This document shows positions 28,099 through 38,028 of a DNA stretch of 64,000 bases, piece by piece. The notes below the pieces were generated by a model. The model was not told where the DNA came from. It saw nothing but the letters and a program-made list of their open reading frames with translations, and searched no databases. The translations under genes were made by a program, and so were the position numbers. The stretch is from Brevundimonas guildfordensis. Lineage in GTDB: Bacteria; Pseudomonadota; Alphaproteobacteria; Caulobacterales; Caulobacteraceae. Position 1 is the first letter of the stretch. Every line of letters starts with the position of its first letter. The stretch spans positions 62,001 through 126,000 of the forward strand of contig NZ_JACSQU010000003.1 of NCBI RefSeq assembly GCF_014836405.1, in the 5' to 3' direction.

Positions 28099-28842
28099 GT
28101 GTTCAAAGACCCCTTCGACATCGACAACTACGCCCAAGACCCGGACCATTATCTGGCCGTGCCCTTCGTTCCGACGGAGGAAGACACCGTCGCCGCCATG
28201 CTGGCCCTGGCGGGCGTAGGGCCGAAGGATCGCCTCTATGACCTCGGCTGCGGCGACGGCCGGATCGTGATCGCCGCCGCCCGCGACCGCGACGCCCACG
28301 GCATCGGCTTCGACATCGACCCCATGCGCATCGCCGACGCCATGGAGTACGCCGGCTGGGCCGGGGTCGAGCATATGGTCGACTTCGTCGAGGAAGACCT
28401 GTTCAGCGTTGATGTCCGCGAGGCCACCGTCGTCAGCCTCTATCTGCTGCAGTCGATCAATGTGGAGCTGCGCCCCCGCCTGCTCAGCCAGCTGAAGCCC
28501 GGCGCCCGGATCGTCTCTCACGCCTTCGACATGGGCGACTGGCCAGCGGATGAGCGGATCAAGGTCGCCGACGGCTACATCTACAAATGGACCGTTCCGG
28601 CCCCGGTCGCCGGGCGATGGGACTGGACGCGCGAGGACGGGACGGCCTGCCGACTGGAGCTGGAGCAGACCTATCAACAGGTCACGGGCCGCGCCTGGCT
28701 GGACGAGACCGAGGTCGCCATGGTCGCCGAACTGGCGGGCGAACGGCTGGAGATCGAACTGCAGGCCGACGACGCGGCGCCGGTCCAGCGCTTTATCCTG
28801 ACCTTTTCGAACGGCGCCTTGCAGTCCGCCGTCGCAATCTGA
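28099..28842 (+). CDS. SAM-dependent methyltransferase (class I)
   Basis: A 247-aa methyltransferase. The SAM-binding glycine loop is RLYDLGCGDGRIVIAAA (about residue 46-62), motif II is HGIGFDIDPMRI, and the acidic DFVEEDLFSVDV and VVSLYLLQSINVELR follow. The C-terminal half (about 140-247) is a beta-rich region that may bind the substrate. The DLGCGDGR type occurs in small proteins that modify lysines or ribosomal proteins, but the target is not evident. Start GTG at 28099; the ATG at 28085 is out of frame. It is the only plus-strand gene inside the nusA/rbfA block. Confidence 0.85.
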   Translation: MFKDPFDIDNYAQDPDHYLAVPFVPTEEDTVAAMLALAGVGPKDRLYDLGCGDGRIVIAAARDRDAHGIGFDIDPMRIADAMEYAGWAGVEHMVDFVEEDLFSVDVREATVVSLYLLQSINVELRPRLLSQLKPGARIVSHAFDMGDWPADERIKVADGYIYKWTVPAPVAGRWDWTREDGTACRLELEQTYQQVTGRAWLDETEVAMVAELAGERLEIELQADDAAPVQRFILTFSNGALQSAVAI

Positions 28843-28866
28843 CTCGCCCAAACAGCTGAAAAGACG

Positions 28867-28900
28867 AAGGGCGCGGCTTCTTTCGAAACCGCGCCCTTCA
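28867..28900. terminator. Bidirectional terminator between the methyltransferase gene and infB
   Basis: Perfect 11-bp arms GAAGGGCGCGG (28867-28877) and CCGCGCCCTTC (28890-28900). T-rich tails are present both ways (ATGTTTC on plus, GTCTTTTC on minus). It closes the rimP-nusA-ylxR-infB message and the convergent methyltransferase gene. Confidence 0.75.
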
Positions 28901-28941
28901 TGTTTCAGGCCGTGAGCCTCAAACGTCCAGATCTAGGCGTC

Positions 28942-31923
28942 CTAGTCCAGGGTGCGCTTGATCTCTTCGACGGTGAAGCACTCGATGTAGTCGCCTTCCT
29001 TGATGTCCTGGAAGCCCTGGAACTGCATGCCGCACTCCTGGCCCGAAGGCACCTCGTTGACCTCGTCCTTGAAGCGTTTGAGCGTGTTGAGCACGCCCAG
29101 CTCCAGAACCACCACGTCGTCGCGGACGATGCGGACGCGCGCGCCCTTGCGGACCACGCCCTCGGTGACGCGGCAGCCCGCGACCCGGCCGACCTTCGTG
29201 ATGTCGAAGGTCTGCAGCACCTTGGCGTTGCCCAGGAAGGTTTCGCGCTGGAGCGGCGCCAGCATGCCCGAGAGCACGCCCTTAATGTCGTCCAGCAGGT
29301 CGTAGATGATCGAGTAGTAGCGGATCTCGACGCCTTCGCGTTCGGCCAGATCGCGCGCCTGCTTCGAGGCCCGGACGTTGAAGCCCAGGATCGGAGCCCC
29401 GGCCGACTTGGCCAGGTTGACGTCGCTCTCGGTGATGCCGCCGGCGCCCGAATAGACGGTGCGGGCGCGGACCTCGTCGTTGCCCATCTTGTCCAGCGAG
29501 CCGACGATGGCTTCGGCCGTACCCTGAACGTCGGCCTTGATGAGGACCGGCAGCTCCGAGACCTTCTTGGACTGGAGTTTGGACATCATGTCGACCAGCG
29601 ACAGCGAACCGCCCGAGACCTGGGTCTTCTCGCGCTTCACGCGCTGACGGTATTCGGTCAGTTCGCGGGCGCGCGCCTCGGATTCCACCACGGCGAAGAC
29701 GTCGCCCGGCGACGGGGCCTCGTCCAGGCCGAGGATCTCGACCGGCACCGAAGGACCGGCTTCCGGCAGTTGCTCGTTGCGCTCGTTCAGCAGCGCGCGC
29801 GCCTTGCCCCAGGCCGAACCGGCCACGACGATGTCGCCGCGACGCAGGGTGCCCCGCTTGACCAGGACGGTCGCGACCGGGCCGCGGCCCTTGTCCAGCT
29901 TGGCCTCGATGACCACGCCTTCGGCCGAACGATCGGCGTTGGCGCGCAGGTCCATGACCTCGGCCTGCAACAGGATGGCGTCGGTCAGGCCGTTGAGATT
30001 GAGCTTCTCCTTGGCCGACAGCTCGATGATCTGGGTGTCGCCGCCCAGGCTCTCCGAGATGACTTCATACTGCAGCAGTTCGTTGACGACCTTCTGCGGA
30101 TTGGCGTCCGGTTTGTCGATCTTGTTGACGGCCACGATGATCGGGGCCCCGGCCGCCTTGGCGTGCTGGATGGCCTCGACCGTCTGCGGCATGACGCCGT
30201 CGTCGGCCGCGACGACCAGGACGACGATGTCGGTGACGTTGGCGCCGCGCGCCCGCATCGCCGAGAAGGCCGCGTGGCCTGGCGTGTCCAGGAAGGTGAT
30301 GCGCTGACCGTCGCCCAGCCGCACCTGATAGGCGCCGATGTGCTGAGTGATGCCGCCGGCTTCGCCCGCCGCCACGTCGGTGGTGCGCAGGGCGTCCAGC
30401 AGGCTGGTCTTGCCGTGGTCGACGTGGCCCATGATGGCCACGACCGGAGCGCGCTCGTCGCCGGTGTCGGCGTCGTCGGCTTCGGCGATGAAGCCTTCTT
30501 CGATGTCGGATTCCGACACGCGCTTGACGGCCATGCCGTATTCTTCGGCCACCAGTTCGGCGGTGTCGGAATCGATCACGTCGTTGATCTTCATCATCAG
30601 GCCCTGACGCATCAGGAATTTGATGATGTCGACGCCGCGCACGGCCATCCGGTTAGCCAGTTCGCCAACGGTGATGGTGTCGGGAATGACCACTTCACGC
30701 GGACGGTTGGGCGTTTCGGTCGAACCGCCGCGACGCTTTTCCTTCTCGCGTTCGCGAGCACGACGCACCGAAGCCAGCGAGCGCATCCGCTCGACGGCGT
30801 CCTCGTCGCCTCCCGCCACCGAGTGGATGGTCAGGCGGCCTTCGCGGCGCTTGGGCTCGCCACGCGTGCGGCTGACAGCCTTGCCCGGCGCATTGTCGCC
30901 GAAACGCTTCTCGCGGTCGTCTTCACGTCCGGCCGGGCGGGCGAAGCCGCCGCCGGCTCGGCTGGGACGAGCCACCTCGGGCTGGGCCGGGGGCTGGTTC
31001 GGGGCCGGACGACCGCCAGGACGCGCCGCGCCGGCGGCGCCGGTGCGGGCACCGGGCGCCGGGCGCGGATTCAGGGCCGAATAGCGGACCGTCTGGGCCG
31101 GACGCGCGGGCCGCTCGCCGCCTTCACGGCCGCCTTCACGCGGCGCCGGTTCGCTAGCCTGCGGACGCTCGCCGCCCATCGCCTGTTCGCGAGCCGAGCG
31201 GCCCCCGAAGGCGGGACGTTCCAGCGGCGCGCGGCCTTGTGGAATCTTGGGCGCGCGCTGGCCGAAGTTGACGGCCGGGCGCTTGGGAGCGGCCGGCTTG
31301 ACCGGCTCCGGCTTGACCGGCTCCGGCTTCGCCTCAACCTTGGGCGCTTCAACCTTAGGGGCCTCGACCTTCGGCGCGGCCGGCTTGGCCGGTGCCGGGG
31401 CGGCGGCGCCCAGCTTGGCGGCCTCGACCCGCGCCGCTTCAGCGGCGGCCTTGGCGGCGGCGGCTTCGGCGACGGCCTTGGCGGCGGCGGCTTCAGCGGC
31501 GGCGGCCTGCTGACGCTCGGCGGCCTCAGCGGCGGCCTTGGCGGCTACGGCCTGGCGTTCCTTCTCGGCGGCCTGCTGGGTCGCCAGAGCGATGGCGCGA
31601 CGACGCGCTTCCTGCTCCTCGGCCGACAGGCCTCCGCCCATCGGTTGACGCGGCGCAGCAGAACGCGGCGCGCCGCCTTCGGAACGCGGACGCGCGACCT
31701 CGAAGCCCTGCGGACGCTGATGCCCGCCCTGGGCGCCAGCCCGGCGCTTGGTCTCGACGACGACGGTCTTGGAACGGCCGTGGCTGAAGCTCTGCTTCAC
31801 CGTGCCGGTCGAGACCGAACCCGTCGCGCGCGGCTTCAGGCTCAGCGGAGCGCGCGGCCCCGTCTGCGAAGGCGCGTTGGCAGGAGTCTTGCCGTCGTTG
31901 GAATTGTTGTTTTCGTCGCTCAT
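28942..31923 (-). CDS. infB: Translation initiation factor IF-2
   Basis: GTPase that brings fMet-tRNA to the 30S subunit. At 993 aa it is long because of a low-complexity N-terminal half: Ala/Glu/Lys-rich helices (about 110-210), repeats of KVEAP and PVKPE, and Arg/Gly/Pro tracts to about residue 330. The conserved part has IF2-N ([17 protein letters not shown]), the G domain with [14 protein letters not shown] (about residue 498), DTPGHAAF and NKIDK, then domains II-IV ending EEIKRTLD. Downstream of ylxR, before a strong terminator. Confidence 0.98.
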   Translation of the reverse strand: MSDENNNSNDGKTPANAPSQTGPRAPLSLKPRATGSVSTGTVKQSFSHGRSKTVVVETKRRAGAQGGHQRPQGFEVARPRSEGGAPRSAAPRQPMGGGLSAEEQEARRRAIALATQQAAEKERQAVAAKAAAEAAERQQAAAAEAAAAKAVAEAAAAKAAAEAARVEAAKLGAAAPAPAKPAAPKVEAPKVEAPKVEAKPEPVKPEPVKPAAPKRPAVNFGQRAPKIPQGRAPLERPAFGGRSAREQAMGGERPQASEPAPREGGREGGERPARPAQTVRYSALNPRPAPGARTGAAGAARPGGRPAPNQPPAQPEVARPSRAGGGFARPAGREDDREKRFGDNAPGKAVSRTRGEPKRREGRLTIHSVAGGDEDAVERMRSLASVRRAREREKEKRRGGSTETPNRPREVVIPDTITVGELANRMAVRGVDIIKFLMRQGLMMKINDVIDSDTAELVAEEYGMAVKRVSESDIEEGFIAEADDADTGDERAPVVAIMGHVDHGKTSLLDALRTTDVAAGEAGGITQHIGAYQVRLGDGQRITFLDTPGHAAFSAMRARGANVTDIVVLVVAADDGVMPQTVEAIQHAKAAGAPIIVAVNKIDKPDANPQKVVNELLQYEVISESLGGDTQIIELSAKEKLNLNGLTDAILLQAEVMDLRANADRSAEGVVIEAKLDKGRGPVATVLVKRGTLRRGDIVVAGSAWGKARALLNERNEQLPEAGPSVPVEILGLDEAPSPGDVFAVVESEARARELTEYRQRVKREKTQVSGGSLSLVDMMSKLQSKKVSELPVLIKADVQGTAEAIVGSLDKMGNDEVRARTVYSGAGGITESDVNLAKSAGAPILGFNVRASKQARDLAEREGVEIRYYSIIYDLLDDIKGVLSGMLAPLQRETFLGNAKVLQTFDITKVGRVAGCRVTEGVVRKGARVRIVRDDVVVLELGVLNTLKRFKDEVNEVPSGQECGMQFQGFQDIKEGDYIECFTVEEIKRTLD

Positions 31924-32035
31924 CCGGTCGCTTTACTCAGGGCGGAGAATTCCGCCTTCGCCTGTCTCAATCACCCATAGCAGAATGCGGCCCCGCCTCC
32001 GTTGTTTCGGAAACAGGCCCGCAACCGCTCAAACC

Positions 32036-32710
32036 CTAAGGCTCTCCATCCGGGGCGCCGCCCCGGTCGTCCTCTGCGCCGTGTTCGGGTCCCGCCCGGT
32101 TCCAGCTCTGGGGACAGAGAGGTCGAAATCCCGCCAGCCGCTGAACCTCCAGGGTCCAACGATCAGCCCGCCCGCCTTGCAGCAGGACGGCGTGTATCGC
32201 ATTTTCCAGCCCAAGGGCCAAACTCAAATCGTCCGCGCTGAAAGCCCCGCAGATTTCGGGGGCGGGCGAGGCGTGTCTGGAGAGGGCCAGAAGCTTGCCG
32301 CGCCCGTCGGCCGAGCCGTCGTCGGCTTCGATCAGCCATGCGGCGCGGCCGCTGCGGATCGCCGCAGCGCATTTTTCGAAGCCAGAGATAAGCACGCCTT
32401 CGCGCCGGGCAAGACCCAGCTGGTCCAGACAGCGCCGAACCAGCAGCTTTTCAACCAGCTCCGGCAGGTCGGCGGCGGGCTTAAGCGGCGCCTTGGCGGC
32501 GCGCGCGAACAGGTTCTTCTTGATCGCCGCCTCCAGCGAGGCGCGGTCGGCGGCGACCCACAGGCCCCGGCCCGGCAGCTTGCGCGCCAGATCGGGGACG
32601 ACCGCGCCGTCCGGGCCGGCCACGAAACGGATCAGGCGAGATTCATCGAGGGCCTGGCGCGACGCCAGGTCCTGACGATCCCTATCGATCAACGTCTCGG
32701 ACGACCTCAT
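32036..32710 (-). CDS. ylxR: YlxR-family RNA-binding protein (DUF448) with L7Ae-like C-terminal domain
   Basis: A 224-aa protein between nusA and infB. The N-terminal YlxR (DUF448) domain contains [18 protein letters not shown] and KLPGRGLWVAADRASLE. The second domain (about 100-190; LDQLGLARREGVLISGFEK, GRAAWLIEADDGSADGR) resembles the L7Ae/L30e RNA-binding fold, a fusion typical of alphaproteobacteria. The product probably binds RNA and may affect transcription or ribosome work. The N-terminal Cys seen in many YlxR proteins is absent (RQDLASRQAL). The tail after residue 195 is poorly conserved. Confidence 0.9.
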   Translation of the reverse strand: MRSSETLIDRDRQDLASRQALDESRLIRFVAGPDGAVVPDLARKLPGRGLWVAADRASLEAAIKKNLFARAAKAPLKPAADLPELVEKLLVRRCLDQLGLARREGVLISGFEKCAAAIRSGRAAWLIEADDGSADGRGKLLALSRHASPAPEICGAFSADDLSLALGLENAIHAVLLQGGRADRWTLEVQRLAGFRPLCPQSWNRAGPEHGAEDDRGGAPDGEP

Positions 32711-32728
32711 GGACGGCTGCGGCTCCCA

Positions 32729-34474
32729 TCACATGTCGCGGGACTGGTCGTCGAGGTCGTCGGCGGCGGCCTGGGCCTCGCCGTCGTCGCTCGCATCGGC
32801 GGCCGGGGCGCCTTCGCCCTCGCCGTCGAAGTCACCGTCAAACTCGCCTTCGAACGTCTCTTCTTCGACGTACTCAGGCTGGGGCAGTTCCGAAGCGTCG
32901 ATCCAGCCGGCGGCCACGCGCGCCTGCAGGATGAGCATTTCGGCGTCTTCCTGGCTCAGATTGAAGCTTTCCAGCACGCCGGCGACCTTGACCCGCTCGC
33001 CGCCGCGCACTTCGTAGCCGCCGCGGATTTCGTCGGTGGCCAGGTCGGCCAGATCCTCGACCGTCTTCACCCCGCCTTCGCCCAGGGCGACGGCGATAGC
33101 GGCGGTCACGCCGGGAACCTCAAGCACGCCGTCTTCGACGCCCAGGGCCACGCGCTTGGCGTCCAGCTCGGCCGCCAGGCGATCGAGGTGCTCACGGGCG
33201 CGGGTCTGCAGCTCTTCGGCGGTGTCCTCGTCGAAGCCTTCGATCTCCGATATTTCATAGGGCTCGACGAAGGCCAGATCCTCGACCGTGGCGAAGCCTT
33301 CGGTGACCAACAGCTGGGCGATCGTCTCGTCCACGTCCAGGGCTTCCTGGAACAGGGTGGTCCGCTCGGCGAACTCGCGCTGGCGACGCTCGCTGTCCTG
33401 GCTCTCGGTGATGATGTCGATCTGCCAGCCGGTCAGTTGCGAGGCCAGGCGGACGTTCTGGCCGCGACGGCCGATGGCCAGCGACAGCTGCTCGTCCGGC
33501 ACCACGACTTCCACGCGGTCGGCTTCTTCGTCCAGCACCACCTTGGCCACTTCGGCCGGGGCCAGGGCGTTGACGATGAAGGTCGGCTCGTCGTCGACCC
33601 ACGGGATGATGTCGATCTTCTCGCCCTGCAGTTCGGCCACGACCGCCTGCACGCGCGAGCCGCGCATGCCGACGCAGGCGCCGACCGGATCGATCGAGCT
33701 GTCGTTCGACAGCACGGCCATCTTGGCGCGCGAACCGGCGTCGCGGGCGGCGGCGCGGATTTCGATCACGCCGTCATAGACTTCCGGAACTTCCTGAGCG
33801 AACAGCTTGGCCATGAAGCCCGGATGGGCGCGCGACAGCATGACCTGAGGGCCCTTGGCCTCCGGGCGCACGTCGTAGATGTAGGTGCGGACGCGGTCGC
33901 CGATGTTGAACACTTCGCGCGGGATCGACTGGTCGCGGCGCATGATGCCTTCGCCACGGCCCAGGTCGACGATGGTGTTGCCGTATTCGACGCGCTTGAC
34001 CGTGCCGTTGACGATCTCGCCGACGCGATCCTTGAACTCTTCGTACTGGTTGGCGCGCTCGGCCTCGCGGACCTTTCCGGTCACGACCTGGCGGGCCATC
34101 TGCGTCTGGACGCGGCCGAACTCGAACGGCGGCAGAACCTCGACGTATTCCTTGCCGACCTCGGCTTCCGGATCGCGCTTCAGGGCGTCGCGCAGACGCA
34201 CCATGGCGCTGTCGTTGAACTCTTCCAGCTCGTCTTCGGGCTGCCAGTCGTCGCCGACGATGGTGACGTGGCGCGTCAGGCTCAGCTCGCCAGTCTTGTG
34301 GTCGATCTTGGCGCGGATGTCATGATGCGCGCCGTAGCGCGACTTGGCGCCCTTCTGGATCGCTTCCTCGATCGCCTCGATGACGATCTCCCGGTCGATG
34401 CTCTTCTCGCGCGCGACGGCGTCGGCGATGGAGAGCAGTTCCAGGCGGTTGGCGGAGATTCCGGTCACGGCCAT
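32729..34474 (-). CDS. nusA: Transcription termination/antitermination factor NusA
   Basis: RNA polymerase-binding factor (581 aa). The NTD begins [19 protein letters not shown]; the S1 domain holds [23 protein letters not shown]1 and KH2 follow ([17 protein letters not shown] and [20 protein letters not shown]). The C-terminus carries two helical acidic repeats ([15 protein letters not shown] and [16 protein letters not shown]) and a long Glu/Asp-rich tail. The ATG overlaps the rimP stop by 1 nt (TGATG). NusA controls its own operon in E. coli; a terminator-like hairpin in the rimP leader could be a target. Confidence 0.98.
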   Translation of the reverse strand: MAVTGISANRLELLSIADAVAREKSIDREIVIEAIEEAIQKGAKSRYGAHHDIRAKIDHKTGELSLTRHVTIVGDDWQPEDELEEFNDSAMVRLRDALKRDPEAEVGKEYVEVLPPFEFGRVQTQMARQVVTGKVREAERANQYEEFKDRVGEIVNGTVKRVEYGNTIVDLGRGEGIMRRDQSIPREVFNIGDRVRTYIYDVRPEAKGPQVMLSRAHPGFMAKLFAQEVPEVYDGVIEIRAAARDAGSRAKMAVLSNDSSIDPVGACVGMRGSRVQAVVAELQGEKIDIIPWVDDEPTFIVNALAPAEVAKVVLDEEADRVEVVVPDEQLSLAIGRRGQNVRLASQLTGWQIDIITESQDSERRQREFAERTTLFQEALDVDETIAQLLVTEGFATVEDLAFVEPYEISEIEGFDEDTAEELQTRAREHLDRLAAELDAKRVALGVEDGVLEVPGVTAAIAVALGEGGVKTVEDLADLATDEIRGGYEVRGGERVKVAGVLESFNLSQEDAEMLILQARVAAGWIDASELPQPEYVEEETFEGEFDGDFDGEGEGAPAADASDDGEAQAAADDLDDQSRDM

Positions 34475-35088
34475 CAGGCGTCGTCCTTGGTGGAGTCTTG
34501 GGTGGAGTCGGAGTTGTCAGCGTCGAGCGCGCCCCCAGACGTATCTTGGGGCAGGCCGTCGTCTTCGGGTTCGCCGCGCGCCGCGCGCAGGGCCGCGCCG
34601 CGTTTCAGCAGTTCGTCGGTCAGCACCAGCTTGGCGTCGGCCAGCCAGGCGAAGGGGATCAGGGCGGTTTCGTCCTCGCCGTCCAGGTCGATGGCGACGT
34701 TCTCGCCTTCGGTCCCGGCCAGGACGCCCTTGAAGCGCTTGCGGCCCTCGACCATGCGGTCGGTTTCGAGGCGGGCCTCATAGCCCTCGAACAGGCTGAA
34801 ATCGATCAGGCGGGTCAGCGGCCGGTCGATGCCGGGCGACGAGACTTCCAGAAGGTATTCGCCCGCGATCGGGTCGGCGGCGTCCAGCACTTCCGACACG
34901 GCGCGCGACAGGCGGGCGCATTCCTCGACCGAAATGTCGTGGTCGGCCTGGCGCTCGGCCATGACCTGCAGGCGACGACGCAGCGTCCCGCCCATCAGGC
35001 GCACGCGCACGACCGCCAGCCCGAGGCTCTCGGCCACGGGGTCGATCAGCTCCAGCAGAGCCCGGTCTTCGGCGGTCTTGGCCCGCAA
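34474..35088 (-). CDS. rimP: Ribosome maturation factor RimP
   Basis: Needed for 30S maturation; 204 aa. The N-terminal domain has [19 protein letters not shown] and the [15 protein letters not shown] motif, followed by an SH3-like C-terminal domain (about 95-165). The tail is acidic (GEPEDDG...DNSDSTQD), longer than usual. It starts at a TTG at 35088 behind GGAG. It heads the rimP-nusA-ylxR-infB operon and is divergent from bioY. Confidence 0.96.
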   Translation of the reverse strand: MRAKTAEDRALLELIDPVAESLGLAVVRVRLMGGTLRRRLQVMAERQADHDISVEECARLSRAVSEVLDAADPIAGEYLLEVSSPGIDRPLTRLIDFSLFEGYEARLETDRMVEGRKRFKGVLAGTEGENVAIDLDGEDETALIPFAWLADAKLVLTDELLKRGAALRAARGEPEDDGLPQDTSGGALDADNSDSTQDSTKDDA

Positions 35089-35100
35089 ACGGCTACTCCA

Positions 35101-35136
35101 GAAAACAAAAGCGACGGTCCATCCGGGCCGCCGCTT
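35101..35136 (-). terminator. Terminator-like hairpin in the rimP leader (candidate attenuator)
   Basis: Minus strand: arms AAGCGGCGG and CCGTCGCTT (one G-U pair) around a 10-nt loop, followed by TTGTTTTC. It ends 12 bp before the TTG start of rimP and just before its GGAG, so it is inside the leader, not after a gene. Confidence 0.6.
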
Positions 35137-35176
35137 GAAACGACGCCGTTGGACGTCGGTCTAACGATGTAGGGTC

Positions 35177-35205
35177 CCTATAGGCGAAAGCGTAAGCCGT
35201 GTCAG
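35177..35205 (-). promoter_or_regulatory. Candidate promoter of the rimP-nusA-infB operon
   Basis: Minus strand: -35 CTGACA (35205-35200), 17-nt spacer, -10 TATAGG (35182-35177). Predicted start near 35170, giving a leader of about 80 nt that contains the hairpin at 35109-35136. Confidence 0.45.
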
Positions 35206-35253
35206 CCCCAAAGACCGCTTGCGCCGAATCCGGCCTTGGGTTCTGTCCGCATC

Positions 35254-35793
35254 ATGTCCCGCACCACGCCTCTTCGCCCGATGTTCCAACGCCTGATCGG
35301 GTTCACCGCACTGGTGGCTCTGATGGCTGTCGGCGCCCAGGCCGATGTGCCGATGCAGCCCGTGCCGATGACGCTGCAAAGTCTCGCCATCGTGCTGGCG
35401 GGCCTGTGCCTGGGGCCGGTCGGCGGCGTGCTGGCGGTCCTGACCTACCTGCTGCTGGCCCTGATCGGCCTGCCGGTCCTATCGGACGGCGCTTCCGGCC
35501 TGGCGCCGTTTTCAGGGGCGACGGCGGGCTATATCTACGCCTTCCCGGTCGTGGCCGGGCTGGCAGGCCTGGCGGGCCGGGCAAGATGGGCGGAGCGGCC
35601 GGTGACCGGCGTGGCGGCCCTGTTCGGCCTGCATCTGCTGCTGTTGGCGGCCGGAACGGCCTGGCTGGCCCTTTATCTGCCGGCGCCCCAGGCCCTGGCC
35701 GTCGGCTTTACGCCCTTTCTGCCGGGCGCAGCGGTCAAATCCGTCGCAGCCTGGTTGATCTGGAAAGGGATCAGACGCGTCGGAACTCGATGA
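35254..35793 (+). CDS. bioY: Biotin transporter BioY
   Basis: Membrane S-component for biotin uptake; 179 aa. Six hydrophobic segments are visible, with VPMTLQSLAIVLAGLCLGPVGG (the PVPITLQ-type loop of the family) after the first helix, then APFSGATAGYIYAFPV and the end LPGAAVKSVAAWLIWKGI. The start is uncertain: ATG at 35254 is used; a TTG at 35236 and an ATG at 35281 are alternatives. No BioMN energising genes are nearby, and solitary BioY can work alone. It overlaps the 3' end of trmB on the other strand by 23 nt. Confidence 0.93.
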   Translation: MSRTTPLRPMFQRLIGFTALVALMAVGAQADVPMQPVPMTLQSLAIVLAGLCLGPVGGVLAVLTYLLLALIGLPVLSDGASGLAPFSGATAGYIYAFPVVAGLAGLAGRARWAERPVTGVAALFGLHLLLLAAGTAWLALYLPAPQALAVGFTPFLPGAAVKSVAAWLIWKGIRRVGTR

Positions 35794-36502
35794 AGATGGG
35801 GTCGGTGTCGCCGAGCTTCTTCTCTTCGTAACGGGTGACGACGTGATCAGTCGGGGCGACGAACCAGTCCTCGCCCTCGGTCTGGATCCGCGCAAGCCCG
35901 GGGGTCCGCAGCAGGCGCTCCAGCGCCCAGTCGGCGTAGTCCAGCCAGTCGGTGACGAACCGCACAGCGCCGCCCGGCTTCAGCAGGCGGGCGATCTCTG
36001 CCGCCGTCTCGTCCTGCAGAAAGCGGCGCTTGTTGTGGCGCGCCTTGTGCCAAGGGTCGGGGAACAGGATCATCACCCGGTCCAGCGAGGCGTCCGGCAG
36101 GGCCGCCATCACCGCGCGCGCGTCGTCGGCGTGCAGGCGCACGTTCTCTAGCCCGCCCTCCTCGACGTGGCGCAGGGCCGAGGCCACGCCGTTCAGGAAG
36201 GGCTCGCAGCCGATCATCACCGCCTCGGGATGACGGGCCGCCTGGGCCGCCAGATGCTCGCCGCCGCCGAAGCCGATCTCCAGCCAGGCGGCCTTTGCGG
36301 CCGGCATTAGGGCCAGGGGGTCGATCGGCCCCTTGGCCGGGTCCGGCACGGCGATACGCGGCATCAGGGTGTCGAACAGGGCCGCCTGCTTCGCCTTGAT
36401 CGGCCGCGACTTGATGCGCCCGAAGGAGCGCAGCGGGCCATGCGCCTTGGCCCACTCAGGGCGGTTGGCGTCGGACGGCTTGGGATCGGTCTCGTCGGTC
36501 AT
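35771..36502 (-). CDS. trmB: tRNA (guanine-N(7)-)-methyltransferase
   Basis: Methylates G46 in the variable loop of tRNA. The 243-aa protein has the SAM loop WLEIGFGGGEHLAAQA (about residue 70), VMIGCEPFLNG, the acidic strand and the family-defining ILFPDPWHKARHNKRRF motif (about 145-160), with FVTDWLDYADW and PTDHVVTRYEEK at the end. The start ATG at 36502 (MTDETDPKP) is preferred; the 40 codons above it lack similarity. It lies downstream of htpX on the same strand. Confidence 0.96.
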   Translation of the reverse strand: MTDETDPKPSDANRPEWAKAHGPLRSFGRIKSRPIKAKQAALFDTLMPRIAVPDPAKGPIDPLALMPAAKAAWLEIGFGGGEHLAAQAARHPEAVMIGCEPFLNGVASALRHVEEGGLENVRLHADDARAVMAALPDASLDRVMILFPDPWHKARHNKRRFLQDETAAEIARLLKPGGAVRFVTDWLDYADWALERLLRTPGLARIQTEGEDWFVAPTDHVVTRYEEKKLGDTDPIFIEFRRV

Positions 36503-36557
36503 GGCGCGCGCTCTAGCGGCTAATGCCCGCGCACGCAAAGCCCCATCCTGCGGGCGA

Positions 36558-37544
36558 TCAGCCCCACGGGCCGCGTTGCGGCGATGCAGGACCGTCATCG
36601 GTCGTGGGCACGCTGGTCCCACGGATCGGCGCGGCGGAAGGCGCAGGCGCGACGAAGGCCGCCGCCGGCCGCACCCGCCCGCCCATGCCCATCTTCGCGC
36701 CCAACTCCATCAGGGCGCGCACGCGGTTGCCCGTGGCCGGGTGGGTCGAGAACAGGCTGTCCGCCCCCTTGCCGTTCAGCGGATTGATGATGAACATATG
36801 GGCCGTGGCCGGATTGCGCTCGGCCGGGGCGTTGACCGCCCCGCGCGCATAGGCCTCGATCTTCTGCAGGGCCGAGGCCAGGGCCTGGGGGTCGTTGGCG
36901 ATTTCGGCGCCGACGCGGTCGGCCTCGTATTCGCGGGCGCGGCTGATGGCCATCTGCACCAGACCCGCCGCCATCGGCGCCAGCAGCATCAGGGCGATGG
37001 TCCCGATCATGCCGCCCGGCCGTTCGCGATCGTCGCCGCCGCCGAAGAACAGGGCGAAGTTGGCCAGCATGGCGATGGCGCCCGCCACCGTCGCCGTGAC
37101 CGTCATGGTCAGGGTGTCGCGGTTCTTCACATGAGCCAGTTCGTGCGCCATCACGCCGCGGATCTCCTCGCGCGTCAGCATGTCCAGCAGGCCCGTCGTC
37201 GCCGCCACCGCCGCGTTCTGAGGGTTGCGCCCCGTGGCGAAGGCGTTGGGCTGGTCGTTCGGAATGATCGTGATGTTCGGCAGGGGCAGACCGGCGTCAT
37301 TCGCCATCTGCTTCACATCGGCGACATAGGCGCGCACCACGGCGTTGGGATGCGTCTCGTCCACCGGCTGGGCGCGGTACATCTTCAGAACGATCTTGTC
37401 GGCGTTCCAGTAGCTGAACAGGTTCATCCCGGCCGCCACGGCCAGGGCGATCGCCATGCCCGTGGCGCCGCCGATCAGATAGCCGATCCCCATGAACAGG
37501 GCGGTCATCACGGCCAGCAGGGCGAATGTCTTCAGGTGGTTCAT
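36558..37544 (-). CDS. htpX: Protease HtpX (M48 family)
   Basis: Inner-membrane zinc protease for quality control of membrane proteins, 328 aa. Two N-terminal hydrophobic segments ([34 protein letters not shown]), the HELAH zinc motif at about residue 134 ([13 protein letters not shown]), further membrane segments, and the third zinc ligand in [12 protein letters not shown]. The C-terminal 40 residues are Ala/Pro-rich. HtpX is often heat-induced, but no convincing sigma-32 promoter was found upstream. It is divergent from the SdhAF4-like gene. Confidence 0.95.
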   Translation of the reverse strand: MNHLKTFALLAVMTALFMGIGYLIGGATGMAIALAVAAGMNLFSYWNADKIVLKMYRAQPVDETHPNAVVRAYVADVKQMANDAGLPLPNITIIPNDQPNAFATGRNPQNAAVAATTGLLDMLTREEIRGVMAHELAHVKNRDTLTMTVTATVAGAIAMLANFALFFGGGDDRERPGGMIGTIALMLLAPMAAGLVQMAISRAREYEADRVGAEIANDPQALASALQKIEAYARGAVNAPAERNPATAHMFIINPLNGKGADSLFSTHPATGNRVRALMELGAKMGMGGRVRPAAAFVAPAPSAAPIRGTSVPTTDDGPASPQRGPWG

Positions 37545-37641
37545 GCGAGCGTTCGAGCGAGCTAACGGGCTTCAGGGGTGGCGTGTTCGGCCGGAACGTC
37601 TATTTGAGCCCCAGTATCCCCGCTCTCAAGGCAGGCGACCT

Positions 37642-37884
37642 GTGACCGAACAGCCCACCCCCCCGACCGAATCCTCCGCCGAGGAAGCCTTCAACGCCGA
37701 CGTGCCTCACGCCACGCCGGAACGCCCCTTAACCGACGCCGCCCGCCGCGCCTTGCTGGAAGCGGCCGAACGCCGCGCGACCGAAGAGGCCGCAGCCCTG
37801 CCCAACGAAGTCGGCGGCCGCAAAGGGCCCGAACCGACCCGTTTCGGCGACTGGGAGAAAAAGGGCCTGGCGGTGGACTTCTAA
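37642..37884 (+). CDS. DUF1674 / SdhAF4-like succinate dehydrogenase assembly factor
   Basis: An 80-aa protein with an acidic, disordered start and the diagnostic C-terminus NEVGGRKGPEPTRFGDWEK followed by KGLAVDF. Proteins with this ending (DUF1674, SDHAF4 in mitochondria) help flavinylated SdhA join the complex. The start is GTG at 37642; the open frame extends 50 codons upstream without similarity. It is divergent from htpX (97 bp). Confidence 0.85.
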   Translation: MTEQPTPPTESSAEEAFNADVPHATPERPLTDAARRALLEAAERRATEEAAALPNEVGGRKGPEPTRFGDWEKKGLAVDF

Positions 37885-38028
37885 GTCGCGCCACGGCGCT
37901 GCGGGCGCTGACAGCAGAGCCCTGCTCCGGGGTCATCGCTCGCCACGGCCCGTTCCCTTGACGGGAGAATAATGAACGCTGCGCCGAGATCCGCATTAAC
38001 CTTTGCGGCCGAAACAAGGAGCGCAGCC

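Noticed and set aside
37545-37641. CTTGAGA upstream of htpX as a sigma-32 promoter
   Set aside because: No CYTATNT-like -10 element lies 17-18 nt downstream, unlike the three chaperone promoters.
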